Assembly: GCA_037447655.1 (NCBI GenBank)
Contig: JBBHKE010001378.1
Location: 1 to 64,000 of the forward strand
Direction of reading: 5' to 3'
Length of the DNA: 64,000 nt
Source of the DNA: Zygnema cylindricum
Lineage: Eukaryota > Streptophyta > Zygnematophyceae > Zygnematales > Zygnemataceae
Under the pieces are notes generated by a model. It searched no databases. It had not been told where the DNA came from and worked only from the letters and a program-made list of their open reading frames with translations. The position numbers and the translations under genes are program-made. Every line of letters begins with the position of its first letter. Position 1 is the stretch's first letter. Shown piece by piece: positions 52,790-63,905 of this stretch.

Positions 52790-55640
52790 GAAATTTATGG
52801 AAAAGAGGAAAAGCGGGCCAGGGAGAGAAAGAGGGAGTCAAGAAGGGAAAGGGGGTGTAACAAGATGGCTCAAGGAAAAAAACGCAAAAAATAGAAAAAC
52901 TAAAAAAACTTTAAGAAAATTATCGCAATAGCATTCTCCGGATTATCAACGAATCAGACGTAAACTAAAAAAAATTGGAAAACAAATCTGAGAAAAAATA
53001 AATTTTGGGAGGGAAATTAAACAGAGAGAGCAAAGAATTTGGGAAGGGAAGGAAGAGAGAGACTCACATGGAGGAGAGGGTACCGTAGGAGGAGCGGAAG
53101 TTGAGATTGAAGGGAGATAATTTGGGGGAGAGGGAAAGGGAGGTGGAGATGGAGGTGGAGGGGAAGGGGGAGGGGGAGGTGGGCTAGGACGTGGGGGGGG
53201 AGGAGGTGGAGGAGAGGGAGGAGGAGAAGGTGGGGGAGAGGGAGAGCGAGGTGACGGAGGAGGAGGAGAGGGAGGAGGAGAAGGTGGGGGAGAGGAAGGG
53301 CGAGGTGGCGGAGGAGGAGAACGAGGGTGGAGGAGAGGGAGGCATGGATAATTTGGGTGCTGTAAAAGTATGGATCCAAAAGTTGAAAAAAAAGTGTATC
53401 AAAAAAATATAAACGAAAAACTGATAATGTTCAAAGATTACCACAAAAAAAAAAGCAAAAAAAAAAGTTTTATGAAATATTCTTGAACTTGGAAAAATAC
53501 GGTTTAAGTTTTATGAAATATTCTTGAAATTGGAAAATAAGGTTTTCTCTTTTGATAAAATCTACAATCTAACCTCCAGCAAAACATTCAAAACACTGTT
53601 TTTTTGCTTTTGTTTTTTTCCTTTCACCCTTTTTTTCTCTTTTTTTGTTTGTCTTTCTGTACAAGGTAGAAAACCATCTAAGGCAACCATTGCTGACGTC
53701 ATCGATCAACAAAGGCTGACATCAGCACACAAACATAGTGACGTCAGCGGCAGATGCGCTGACATCACAAAAACAAACAACGCTGGTGTCAAAAGATAAA
53801 ATTGTCGATGTCAGCAATTGGGAAACGAGGCATCAACAAATATGACGTCAACGGTAGGAAATGTGGAGTTAAAATGTAGACAGTGTAACATCATTGGATA
53901 AAATGCTGACGTCAACAACCCACCTGGAGAGTCCGGAGGGCATGGAGCTCGGGGAGGGGGGCACGCTCGAGGAGGGCGGCGCTTCCGGAGAGGGGGAGGA
54001 GATTTGCAGTGCTCTGAGGAGGGGGAAAGAGAGGGAAAGGGAGAGAGAGAGGGAGAGGGAGAGGAAGAGGGAGTGAGAGAGGGAGAGGGAGAGGGTCAAA
54101 AGAGAAAAGAAACAAATAAGCATTTCTAAAAGCCGCTTATTTTATGACTTGTGGCATGTTTACCGTTTAATTGATTAAAAAAAAAAAAAAATTTGTAAAA
54201 GAAAAAATAAAAGAATAAGAGAAGCTAAAAATTAAAACAGAGAAAGACGAAATGGGAAGGGTGGAGAGGGAGGGAGAGAGGGAGAGGGTACTGATTATCA
54301 TTTTCACTTTTGAAGACCATTCACTTTCCACTGCGATAACTTTGATGGAGATGTCTGTTGTTGTCACCTGACAACTACTCCTAGATAGGATATCTTTTAT
54401 AATATGTCCAATGCTATTAGTGTTTATTACTATTCGAGTAAGTATTTTTTGTACCCATAATAAGTAAATTGGTGTAGCTAACATTATTTAGTCAAGTGAC
54501 CCACAATAAGACACATGGCAAAACATAATTTAGTGTGGTTAGTTTTAACAAAATGCTCACGATACTAGTCCACTGACTCTAATACATGATTTAGTGTCAA
54601 GCTATAATAAAGTATTACCGCTAACAAAACACTAACTGTAATAACTACTTCAGTGTGAATGATTGTGATAAAGTATTGTTGCAAGTAATTGATTATTTCT
54701 AGATAATTCCAGTAAACTGTTGAATCCTAACAATTCACCAACTCTAATACATAATTTGATGCAGATAATTCCTACAAATTGTTGAAGACTAATAAATAAA
54801 TAAATCGGTATCCTTAATAGCAATGGACAGTGTACGGCCAACAGACTCTGTCTCGTCACAGAATACAGTCAAGAACAGAACACCCTATGTCTTGACTTAC
54901 TTTGACTCCGTACAACACTCCGTACCTTGACTTGTCTTGACTTCCTAAAATATTCCGTATCTTGACTTACCTTGAATTCGTGCTTAGTCTCCAAAGCATC
55001 GCTGATTAGTGAGCTGTCTACTGTCACGTCACAATTGACCAACAGATCCTAGTCATTAGAAATTATCTCACTTAGCTTAACTCAGTCGTAGTTCTTTAGC
55101 TATAAAGTAGTTGAGCTATAAATGGGACTTTATTCAATCATAATAATATAATAATACATAACAATAATAGTATATAATAGTATATAATAATATATAATAA
55201 TTTATAATAATATATGATACTAAATGGAAATGTACCATACATCCATACACATTACTAGTTGGACGAGTCTAATTGGGCGAGTCTAATTGGACGCAATTGG
55301 ATGTAGTTTCCATTATAAGTTTCATCATTGTAGTTAACTGATTTCTTTGAATGAAAGGATACAAAAGCTACAAAATAAATTCTTAAGGTGTTTTCTCTCA
55401 CAATTTCTCAAATTCTTTCTTTGTTGTTCTACTTTCACTTCCAAAAGTTAACCGTAAATCATGTATTCTATTGCTATAGAGAGAGGGCAGAGTGGGAGAG
55501 GGTATAGAGGGAGAGAGAGAGAGAGAGAGATTTCTTACTCTTCCTCCTCCGAAGCTGATGTCTCTTGGAAGTGGAGGAATCCATGGATTCTTTGTCCCAC
55601 TCTTCTATCTGTAAAAGGGTTTCCGGGAAGGAGGGGGAGG
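52790..55640 (-). pseudogene. truncated paralogue of the secreted Pro-rich six-Cys gene
   Basis: A direct duplicate of about 27060-29920, in the same orientation. It retains part of exon 1 (55640-55539; donor GT kept), exon 2 (54013-53924, 90 nt, open, phase 1-1) and exon 3 (53359-53068). Exon 3 is 292 nt instead of 354, not a multiple of three, so the Pro-rich frame shifts. The start of exon 1 is cut by the LTR at 55649 and everything after intron 3, including all Cys modules, is missing at the LTR ending 52668. Introns, microsatellites and TGACGTCA clusters are also conserved. Confidence 0.8.
53690..53920. promoter_or_regulatory. TGACGTCA-type repeat cluster (paralogue copy)
   Basis: Copy of the cluster at 28065-28290: GCTGACGTCATCGATC, GTGACGTCAGCGGC, GCTGACATCA and ATGACGTCAACG. 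Confidence 0.35.
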
Positions 55641-55648
55641 AGAGAGTG

Positions 55649-56251
55649 TGTTGGTTATTGACGATCTTCGGCAATACATCGATTCTGACGATACTACCGA
55701 TTTGCATATGTGCGACGTGACGTGATGCGACGAATCGGAATGTACGGAATTGAAGCAAACGATTACATGTTTGAGTAAATGCGTTGTGTACGGAATTGTG
55801 TACAGACGTGCGGCAATTCCGGCTGGACAATCAATGTGTAAATAAGTTTAGATTGGACCACACTTTGGTGGCTTATTTAGTGTAGACTCTTTGTTTGCAT
55901 AGAAAAGACAAAGCAGAGTAGACAGAAAACATCTTTTCATCCATCAATTTCACAAAGCAAGTTAAAATACAGAGAGTAAGACAAAGTAGAATAGATTTGG
56001 CTTTATTATAAAGTCTTTGTAACAAATTGTCCTGAAAGGACCATAATTGAAAGTTACGGCTATTCCTGAGATCCTATCTTGTCTATTCTACCTACTTGCT
56101 AATTTTCTCTCACTACTCTACATCTTTCCTACCTCTACTTATTTCTGTGACTCCCTAAGCCCCTTGTGCGTGTTTGATTTGGGGCCGGTCCATTTCGTTT
56201 GTAGTTACGAGAGATCCTCCAGTTAGCTCGAATGAACGACCGGGCGCAACA
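55649..56251 (+). repeat. LTR family L3, copy 3 (copia-7 5' LTR)
   Basis: 603 bp starting TGTTGG and ending GCAACA, related throughout to copies 1 and 2. It is followed at once by a primer-binding site, so it is a 5' LTR. Confidence 0.85.
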
Positions 56252-56266
56252 GGTTATGGGCCCACC
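56252..56266 (+). other. copia-7 primer-binding site (half-tRNA iMet type)
   Basis: GGTTATGGGCCCACC is a perfect complement of the initiator tRNA-Met anticodon arm, directly after the LTR's CA. Confidence 0.8.
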
Positions 56267-56640
56267 CATACGGGGCCCAAAGGAGTTCGAAATTCCGAGA
56301 GACGAAAGTAACAGCCACCTCAAGAAGGCTGAGAGTAGAGGAGAAGAGTCGGTGGTTTGTGCAACAACAACGAGACCAACAAATCAGATCCGAGAATTGG
56401 ATGCGAGTGAAGGGGGAGCCTTGGAAAATGACTTCCAAGGGCTCAAAAGGGAAGAGTTAACGAAGAAGACAAATGAAAGATCACCCATGACTGTACGGAT
56501 CAGACTGCTCCTATCGCTAACTCACACAGTCTACGATGATACGATGACCCTCCAAGAAAACATTTCCCATTTTACTGAAATCCTAGTCAAAGCAAAATCA
56601 GCCAGTCTACAACTTCAAAGAGTTACCAATATATCATTAA
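56267..56640 (+). pseudogene. copia-7 gag, first part
   Basis: Charged N-terminal sequence, then TLQENISHFTEILVKAKSAS and LQRVTNISL, the helix region of copia gag (UBN2-type) just before the usual LLSLP motif. The rest of the domain is found at 62410. Confidence 0.65.
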
Positions 56641-57152
56641 TGTTAGGATATTGTACTGAGCACTTACTTAGCGACGAGATACTCTCGTAGCTAAAGTAGC
56701 GACGACTAGCGACGAAAGTTGTCTCGTCGCTAGATATTTGAAGTGACGTAGAAGTTAGCGACGAAGTAGTTTCGTCGCTGGATATTTGAAGTGACGTAGA
56801 AATTAAGTGTTTGTTTCGGTTCACGTAAGTTCAAGTCGTACCGTGTGATTCAAGTTGGTTCCCGGTTGACTTTCCTAGTCGTACCGTGTTGTTCAAGTCG
56901 GTTCAACTTATTGGTCGTGCATTTTACCACGTTGATTCCTACACGTTTCTAGTCGTGTACCTATATATTTTAGTTGAGACTTTGTGGTAGTATTATCTTT
57001 TGGAGGCGTAGCTTGTTAAGGAGGCGTAGAGAGATCAGAAGTAAAAGAAAGGAAGAAAATAAGTTGTATTTGCATTGTGCTTAATATATATTGAATGTTT
57101 TTGGAGGAACACCATTGTTGTGTGTGTATTTTATTAGGTTTGTAATCTTTCA
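56641..57152 (+). repeat. copia-6 5' LTR
   Basis: TGTTAGGATA...TCTTTCA. It contains two tandem copies of a roughly 55-bp unit with hairpins (TAGCGACGA...TCGTCGCTA) at about 56705-56800, and TATATATTTTAG near 56962. Confidence 0.9.
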
Positions 57153-57154
57153 AT

Positions 57155-57166
57155 TGGTATCGGAGC
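57155..57166 (+). other. copia-6 primer-binding site (tRNA 3'-end type)
   Basis: TGGTATCGGAGC, one base from the usual plant TGGTATCAGAGC, complementary to the 3' end of initiator tRNA-Met, two bases after the LTR. This priming mode differs from that of copia-2/3/5/7. Confidence 0.85.
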
Positions 57167-57190
57167 GCGTTACTTGCAACACTTGCCGGT

Positions 57191-58424
57191 ATGGCGGAGA
57201 AAGGGAAATCCCCAGCGGAACCTAGTGGAGGAGCTAGTGGGGGAGTTAGTGGAGGAGGAGTTACAAGGACACAATATGATGAGTATGACCAGTGGGGGGA
57301 GAAAAATGTGAAGATGGACGAAGGAACGTTTGAACGCTTTCAAGAGTTTCTCAAAACACAAGAAGATGATGGAGATGGAGGAGTAAGTGGAGACTCACGC
57401 AACTCTAAAAAAATAAAAAAGAAGAAGGGGAAATCTAAAATTTATGAGGAAGAGGAGGAGAGCGAAGATGATGATTTTAAAGTGTTTAATAAAACCATCG
57501 TCTTCACGGGTTCTAACTTTGCAATTTGGAAGATATACATTCGAGGAGCATTCACACCAAAAAAACTTTGGGACATCGTTATCGGGGAAGAAACACAACA
57601 GTATCCTTCCGTGGATCCAGCCGGAACACATAAGTGGGACAAAAAAGATATGGCGGCCTACACCGCACTTATACAAAGTTGTGCTAGTTCTATGCATGAA
57701 CACCTTCTAACTCATGATAGGGCTTTTGATTGTTGGACCGCTTTGCAAAATGTGTTTGAAAAAGGATTTGAGGCAAATGAAAATTACCACTTTGAGGAGT
57801 ATATTGGGTTTAGAATGAAGAAGAATGAGTCCATTGATGATGGAGTCAAAAGGTTTAATGTTATCATTGAACAACTTAACTCACTCAATAACTTCCCAAC
57901 AGAAAAAGAGAGGTTGTCTGTTTTCATGAGGAGTCTTCCAAGCAAGTTTGCATAAGCAAAGGAGGTCATCAAAGGGCGAGAGAAACTAACAATGGCATAC
58001 GCTATCAATCACTTGAAAAGTACGGAGAAGGAGAAAGCAACACCGAAAGAGGAAAAACAAGGGGTCATCCTACCAGAGTTATCAAGAGGAGGATGACGGA
58101 GGAGCTTACAGCTTTAGGGGATCTAAGGGGAGAGGAGGTGGACATCGTGGACGAGGAGGCAGGTCACAGGGCCCACGGAGAGGCTCATATCAACGTGATA
58201 CCTCTCAGATGACTTGTTACAATTGTAACGAGATTGGGCATGGCTCCTTTGAATGCCCAGACAAAAGTAAACACTGTAACGTTTGTCATAAATAGGGACA
58301 CATTGGTCGCGGTTATTATAAAAACAAGGGAAATAATCGCGGAGGGGGACAATTTAGAGGCGGAGGAAGTGGAGGAAGTGGAAGTAGCTCATCAGGTAGA
58401 GGGGATTTTGTAGGGGATGGGCCA
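57191..58424 (+). pseudogene. copia-6 gag with zinc knuckles
   Basis: ATG at 57191; Gly-rich start, NFAIWKIYIRGAFTPKKLWD, YTALIQSCASSMHEHLL, FRMKKNESIDDGVKRFNVII and FMRSLPSKFA, then a TAA at 57953-57955. A frameshift near 58050 is followed by a Gly/Arg-rich region, CYNCNEIGHGSFEC and a second knuckle CNVCHK broken by TAG at 58293-58295. Confidence 0.85.
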
Positions 58425-59654
58425 ATGGGACAGGATCAAGAATTTTTCGTTTCACTTATCGAGGAATCACAGGAAAAGGAGGATATTCTATTTCACACAC
58501 GAGGCAAGGAGAGTAAGGGAAAATTTAACAGTTGGATCATATATTCAGGTGCCACACATCACATGTGTTCAGATCTAGGAGTATTCACTGACATTAGAAA
58601 ACTCACTATACCAAAATCCATCATAGTGGCTAATGGTTCAATGATGGTCATCGATACAATGGGAATAGTACGGTTAGATCTACCAACACAAGATAGGGAA
58701 GGGAAAACTAGAGTCAATAGAGTACGCTTTAACAATGTGCTTTATAATCCAGGGGGGTGCATTAATCTCTTAAGTGTCCCACAGCTTCAAAAGAAAGGAG
58801 GAAGAGCCACATGCTTGGAAGGAGGTAGAATCATTTTGAGTAGTAAAACAGGGCCATTTGCAGAAGGCATTATGACTGAAAATATGCAAAGTAGGCTGAT
58901 TTGGAGAAAACTAGAAAATAGGACGGCAGATGAAGAAGGTCATCTCCATTCGGCAGAAGTCAACAAGGAGGACCTCACGTTGTGGCACCATCGTATGTGT
59001 CACACTTCAAAGAGTAACATTAAGGAGATGATTCGTCATGGGGCGGTTGAAGGGCTAGATGTGGCAACAGGAGAGAAGGTCATTCGATGTGTTGGATGCA
59101 CGAAAGGAAAACATAAAAAGAAGCCTCATCCGGTAAAAGATCTTCAATTCAAAGCGAATGCCCCTCTAGATCTAGTCCATGTAGATCTTTTTGGGGACAC
59201 ACATCTAGAAACCATTGGAAAAAATAAGTACATTATGGTGATAGTTGATGATTTCAGCAGAAAGACATGGGTATATCTTTTAAAAGCTAAGTCAGACGCT
59301 CTTGAAACATTTAAAGACTTTGTGGTCATGGCTGAGAGGGAAAGTGGGAGGCAGGTAAAGGCGGTACGCTCAGACCGAGGAGGTGAATTTCTTGCTTTCG
59401 CCGATTACTGTAAAGAGACGGGGATTAAGCAGCAGTTCACGGCTTATTATTCCCCACAATCGAATGGAATTGCTGAGAGGAAGAATCGGACATTGCAAGA
59501 GATGGTACGAGCCATGCTCCATACAACAAAACTCACGCATCGTCTTTGGGGAGAAGCAATCAGGGCAGCTAACCATATTACCAACAGGAGAATAAACTCC
59601 GCTTTGGGCAACAAAACACCGAAGAACTTTGGAGTGGACAAACACCTACGGTAA
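58425..59654 (+). pseudogene. copia-6 protease and integrase
   Basis: SWIIYSGATHHMCSDLGVF: the protease signature, but the catalytic Asp codon reads Tyr (TAT). Then LYNPGGCINLLSVPQL, LWHHRMCHTSKSNIKEM, CVGCTKGKHKKKPHP, DLVHVDLFGDTHLE and the integrase core VDDFSRKTWVYLLKAKSDAL, RSDRGGEFL and SPQSNGIAERKNRTLQEMV. A frameshift near 59640 ends this frame just before the C-terminal domain. Confidence 0.9.
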
Positions 59655-60304
59655 AACACTTAAGGATTTGGGGATGTGAGGCTATAGGATACATAGAGGA
59701 AAAAAATCGGGAGGGAAAGTTTGTTGCACGGTCATGGGAAGGATATTTTGTGGGATATAGTGAGAACTCAATGCAGTATAGGATTTACAACCCAGTCACT
59801 AGAAGGGTTAAAGAGTCTAGAAATGTAGAGTTTAATGAGAACTTGGAATGGATGGTGAAGGGAGCTAATGAGTCCAAACGAGCTCAAGATTATGAGGAGG
59901 AAAGTCATTATGAGAAGTTCACTGGAGAGGAGGAGGAAGAGGACGAAGTTTTGTCAGAGGTAGGGACAAAGAAAAAGGTGCGATTGGTAGAGAAACCTTT
60001 AGAGAAAGTTTCGACACCTAAGCTTAGCGGCACCAAATCACAAAGAGACAAGTTCACCAGAGAATCATCCACAGGCATTGACAACGTGACATCAAAAGAG
60101 ACACCCCTAGAGAAGGAGGATGATGACAAGATTGAGAACAATGATTCGGATAAAGAATTTGCAGATGACGTACAGAGAAGTAAAAGATCCACTAAAGGGA
60201 AGGCACCGGAACGATTTTCACCTGGACAGTCATATAAAAAGCAAACCATCTACCAGAGGGCAATTTCCGAAATTAGAGAAGGAAGGGCGGAATCCTTTCT
60301 CTTA
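59655..60304 (+). pseudogene. copia-6 integrase C-terminus and linker
   Basis: After the shift: RIWGCEAIGYIEEKNREGKF, SWEGYFVGYSENSMQYRIYN, then an acidic linker (EEEEEDEVLSEVGTKKKVRL). It runs to a TGA at 60305-60307; the same frame then continues into RT, so the TGA is a point mutation. Confidence 0.85.
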
Positions 60305-60307
60305 TGA

Positions 60308-61861
60308 AAGGCAATTACAAAAAATCGTCCGGCGGATCCTCAATCATATTTAGAGGCTCGAGACTCGGACGAATGTGAGGAGAAGTGGAAACCGGCGTTT
60401 ATCAAAGAATTTAATTCTGTAAAATCGAATGGGTGTTTTGAAGAGGTAGATTTACCGGTTGGTAAGAAAGCGATTGACTCAGAGTGGGTTTTTAAAACAA
60501 AGACGGGAGCTTCAGGAGAAATTCTTAAGTATAAGGCGCGGTTAGTATGTAAAGGCTTTCAGCAGAAGGAGGGTATTGATTATTGTGAGACTTTTGCTCC
60601 TGTGGTTAAGTTTGATTCTTTGCGAGCAATTATTGCAATGGCGGCGGCGGAGGGAATGCATATCCAACAGATGGATGTAGAGACAGCTTTCTTAAATGGA
60701 GAATTAGAAGAGGAGGTGTATATGAAAATTCCAGAAGGAGTTCCTGGAAAGAATGGAAAAGTATGGAGGTTGTGGAAAGCTTTGTATGGTTTGAAGCAGG
60801 CACCAAGAACATGGAACCATAAGCTTCACAAGGTCTTAGTAATTTTGGGATTTAGGAGGCTTACTGCAGATTGTGGAGTGTATATTCGGGGAGAAGGTAG
60901 GGACATGGTAATTTTCAGTGTTTACGTAGATGATTTCATTTCTATCTCTCACAACTTGGATTTACTTGGAGAATTAAAGATTGAATTTCGGAAGTATTTT
61001 AAAATCACAGACTTAGGAGATGCACAATACATTGTGGGAGTTCAGATTCAGAGAAGGAAGAACGGAGATATTAAGTTAAGCCAGGAACAATATGCAAAAG
61101 AGGTACTTGAAAGGTTTGGTTTTTTAGATTGTAAGCCACTCGAAACTCCCCTTGATCCTCGTGATAAGCTTTCTAATTTTGTTAAAAGTCCCGACGTTGA
61201 TGCCCCGTATAGGGAGGCGGTCGGAAGCTTAATGTATTTGAGTGTCGGTACTAGGCTAGACATTAGTGCCGCAGTGAGCGTAATTAGTCGGTATTGTAGC
61301 AATCCGAAAAAAATATATTGGTAGGCAGTGAAGAGAATCTTTAGATATTTGGCTGGAACACTTAGTCTTGGAATTGTTTATAGGAAGGGTGAGGGCTTCA
61401 GTTGTTATGGATATTGTGATGCCGACTATGGAGGAGACCATGACACAGGAAGGTCTACGTCAGGATATGCGTTTTTACTTCCAGGAGAAGCGATCTCGTG
61501 GAATTCCCGTTTGCAACCTACTGTGGCACTTTCATCAACGGAGGCGGAGTATATGGCAGCGTGTCATGCTGCGAAGAATGCTGTGTGGAATAAAGAATTT
61601 CTATCGGAGGTTGGAGTGGAAAAAGAATGCATGCAAATATTAAGTGATAATATGTCTTCCATTGCACTTAGTAAAAATCCTATTTTGCATAAGCGCACTA
61701 AACACATTAAAATTCAGTGGCATTTTGTTCGAGATTTGGTTGCGGAAAAAGAAGTTGAATTTTCGTTTGTTCCTACAAAAGAACAAGCTGTTGATATGTT
61801 AACCAAAGCAGCATTGAAGGAAGTCTATGAAATGGGAAAGAAGTTAGTGGGCATGGAGTAA
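60308..61861 (+). pseudogene. copia-6 RT and RNase H
   Basis: DSEWVFKTKTGASGEILKYK, QMDVETAFLNGELEEEVYMK, YGLKQAPRTWNHKL and the intact catalytic YVDDF. A TAG at 61322-61324 precedes the RNase H, which has GYCDADYGGDHDTGRSTSGY, LSSTEAEYMAACHA and LSDNMSSIALSKNP. It ends at a stop 34 bp before the 3' LTR. Only the TAG interrupts RT/RNase H. Confidence 0.9.
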
Positions 61862-61884
61862 GAGGGGGCTTTAAGTGTCTCAGT

Positions 61885-61895
61885 AAGAGGGGGAA
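61885..61895 (+). other. copia-6 polypurine tract
   Basis: AAGAGGGGGAA directly before the 3' LTR start TGTTAGG. Confidence 0.8.
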
Positions 61896-62409
61896 TGTTA
61901 GGATATTGTACTGAGCACTTACTTAGCGACAAGATACTCTCGTAGCTAAAGTAGCGACGACTAGCGACGAAAGTTGTCTCGTCGCTAGATATTTGAAGTG
62001 ACGTAGAAGTTAGCGACGAAGTAGTTTCGTCGCTGGATATTTGAAGTGACGTAGAAATTAAGTGTTAGTTTCGGTTCACGTAAGTTCAAGTCGTACCGTG
62101 TGATTCAAGTTGGTTCGCGGTTGACTTTCCTAGTCGTACCGTGTTGTTCAAGTGGATTCAACTTATTGGTCGTGCATTTTACCACGTTGATTCCTACGCG
62201 TTTCTAGTCGTGTACCTACATATATTAGTTGAGACTTCGTGGTAGTATTATCTTTTCCAGACGTAGCTTGTTAAGGAGGCGTAGAAAGATCAGATTTAAA
62301 AGGAAGGAAGAAAATAAGTTGTATTTGCATTGTGCTAAATATATATATTGTAAGTTTTTGGAGGAACACCATTGTTGTGTGTGTATTTTATTAGGTTTGT
62401 AATCTTTCA
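61896..62409 (+). repeat. copia-6 3' LTR
   Basis: 514 bp, nearly identical to 56641-57152, including the two hairpin units. It ends TTTCA. Confidence 0.9.
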
Positions 62410-63905
62410 ATTGCTGCTGCTGTCTCTACCTCATAAATTCACATCAGTTCTCACCTTATTCGAGGTCCGCGAGGGGAAAGAGTTGAAGTGAGAGGAGGTT
62501 GTCAAGAAGTTGATCGCCACAGATGGCTCCACCGAGGTGGTGATGCGCGAAAAGGCCTCCAACTCTGAGCCTAACATCAAGGAATCAGGCGGTCAAATTA
62601 GTGACCAATCAGGTGACAGGGTAGAGACAAAACAAAACTGTTAGAACCCATCTCACAAAAACTTTGTTTGCGGTTCGAGCATTCAGATCATAGACGACCA
62701 CAGCAAAGAGGAGACAGGCAAAACTACTTACAATGGAGGGGAGAAAGCTGTAAACAGAGAGAACCTAAATGATTCCATTACAGGCCTCTCTCCAGACTGC
62801 ACCACGGTCTCACATGTGTACCTCTTTCCGAAAGCATATGCTAGAGAAGGGGAAGGTCTGCCACGAGGGCAGATAGAAGGGGAAGAACAACTCACCATTT
62901 CGGAGAAGCAATTTGAGGAGATCCACCATCGGCCAAGAGCATGTGGCACTATCTTCGTCCGCAATCTTCCCAAGGAGTCGCCAAATCAGATGGCTGAGGG
63001 CTCCGTCCTTAAACCTTGCACATCCCAAAGTCAAAAGCATCAGTGAATGGGACGCCATTCAGCCCAAGACAAAGGAGACGACCAGAAAGAACAAAAATGG
63101 AGTTCTAACCCTGCAGAGAAAGAATATATGCGGCAAACAGAAAGGCTGCACATTTAACTTTGCAGATGTTGCTGCAGCAACGAATGCAAAGACAAAATAC
63201 GGCTCAGACAAGTGAAGGGCCATCATCAGCTCCAAGTGGAGCAGTCGAGAGAACCAAGATCCAAACATTAAGGGTCACCCATCCCAAAAGGACATAGGAA
63301 GGAGATCTTACCTCAAAAAGGTCGGAGATCTAGTGTCTAAAAACGACGCCACGCTTAACCGCATTGCCTCAGAACGACGTGAATCCACAGAATGTGATGA
63401 AGAAATCTGCGGAGATGTTACGGAGAATGCGCAAAATCGACCAATTGCGTCATCCACCATCCGCAAAGAGGACAAGACCAGTAACCTATACAAAGAAGCA
63501 ACAAAATGCCAACTCGTCAATTATGTCAATATCGAAACTAAAAGAGAAAGTAAAGGTGGCACACGCATGACTGCAACAACGCAAAAAAGAAAAGTCAACA
63601 AAGATCAGAAAGCAACAAATTTTGTAGTAGAGAAAGCCATCAAGCCTCAATGGGAGAAGAGAAATGCGAGCATTGACAAAATCAGGATTGGTAGAAAGAT
63701 AGTTGATTCTAAAGAAGAAAAATCAAGGAGGATCGACGAAAAGGGTCATAGTTCCACTCACCAGATAGAGGATGTTGAGAATAAGAAGATCCATCGAGTT
63801 TCGAAGATCATTGGTAGCCAAGTGGCTATATGCGGTCCCATGAGAACAGATTTGCGTCATGTCAACCAAGGCAGTAAGAGTAAGGACACCGATCTCCAAA
63901 ATTGA
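62410..63905 (+). pseudogene. copia-7 gag, second part, and Lys/Thr-rich continuation
   Basis: Starts with LLLLSLPHKFTSVLTLFEVR and, after a TGA, EEVVKKLIATDGSTEVVMRE, the conserved C-terminal half of copia gag. Beyond about 62560 come charged, low-hydrophobic segments in changing frames, the longest open from 63333 to 63905 (190 codons, Lys/Arg/Glu/Thr-rich). No zinc knuckle or protease was found. The composition resembles the Lys-rich ORF at 44 kb, but I could not establish homology by eye. Confidence 0.5.

Larger units (their letters stand above)
56641..62409 (+). mobile_element. copia-6: nearly complete, recently inserted copia element
   Basis: LTRs 56641-57152 (512 bp) and 61896-62409 (514 bp) differ at only a handful of positions. 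A standard primer site follows the 5' LTR and a polypurine tract (AAGAGGGGGAA) precedes the 3' LTR. All domains are present. It splits the gag of copia-7, so it is younger. Flanking 5-mers are ATTAA and ATTGC, not a clean duplication. Confidence 0.9.

Noticed and set aside
52047-56251. LTR-gene fragment-LTR as a retrotransposon that captured a host gene
   Set aside because: A captured insert should follow a 5' LTR and primer site, but the left LTR is the 3' LTR of copia-5 with no primer site after it, and the right LTR is a 5' LTR with a primer site. Introns are also retained. Two independent insertions beside a paralogue explain it better.
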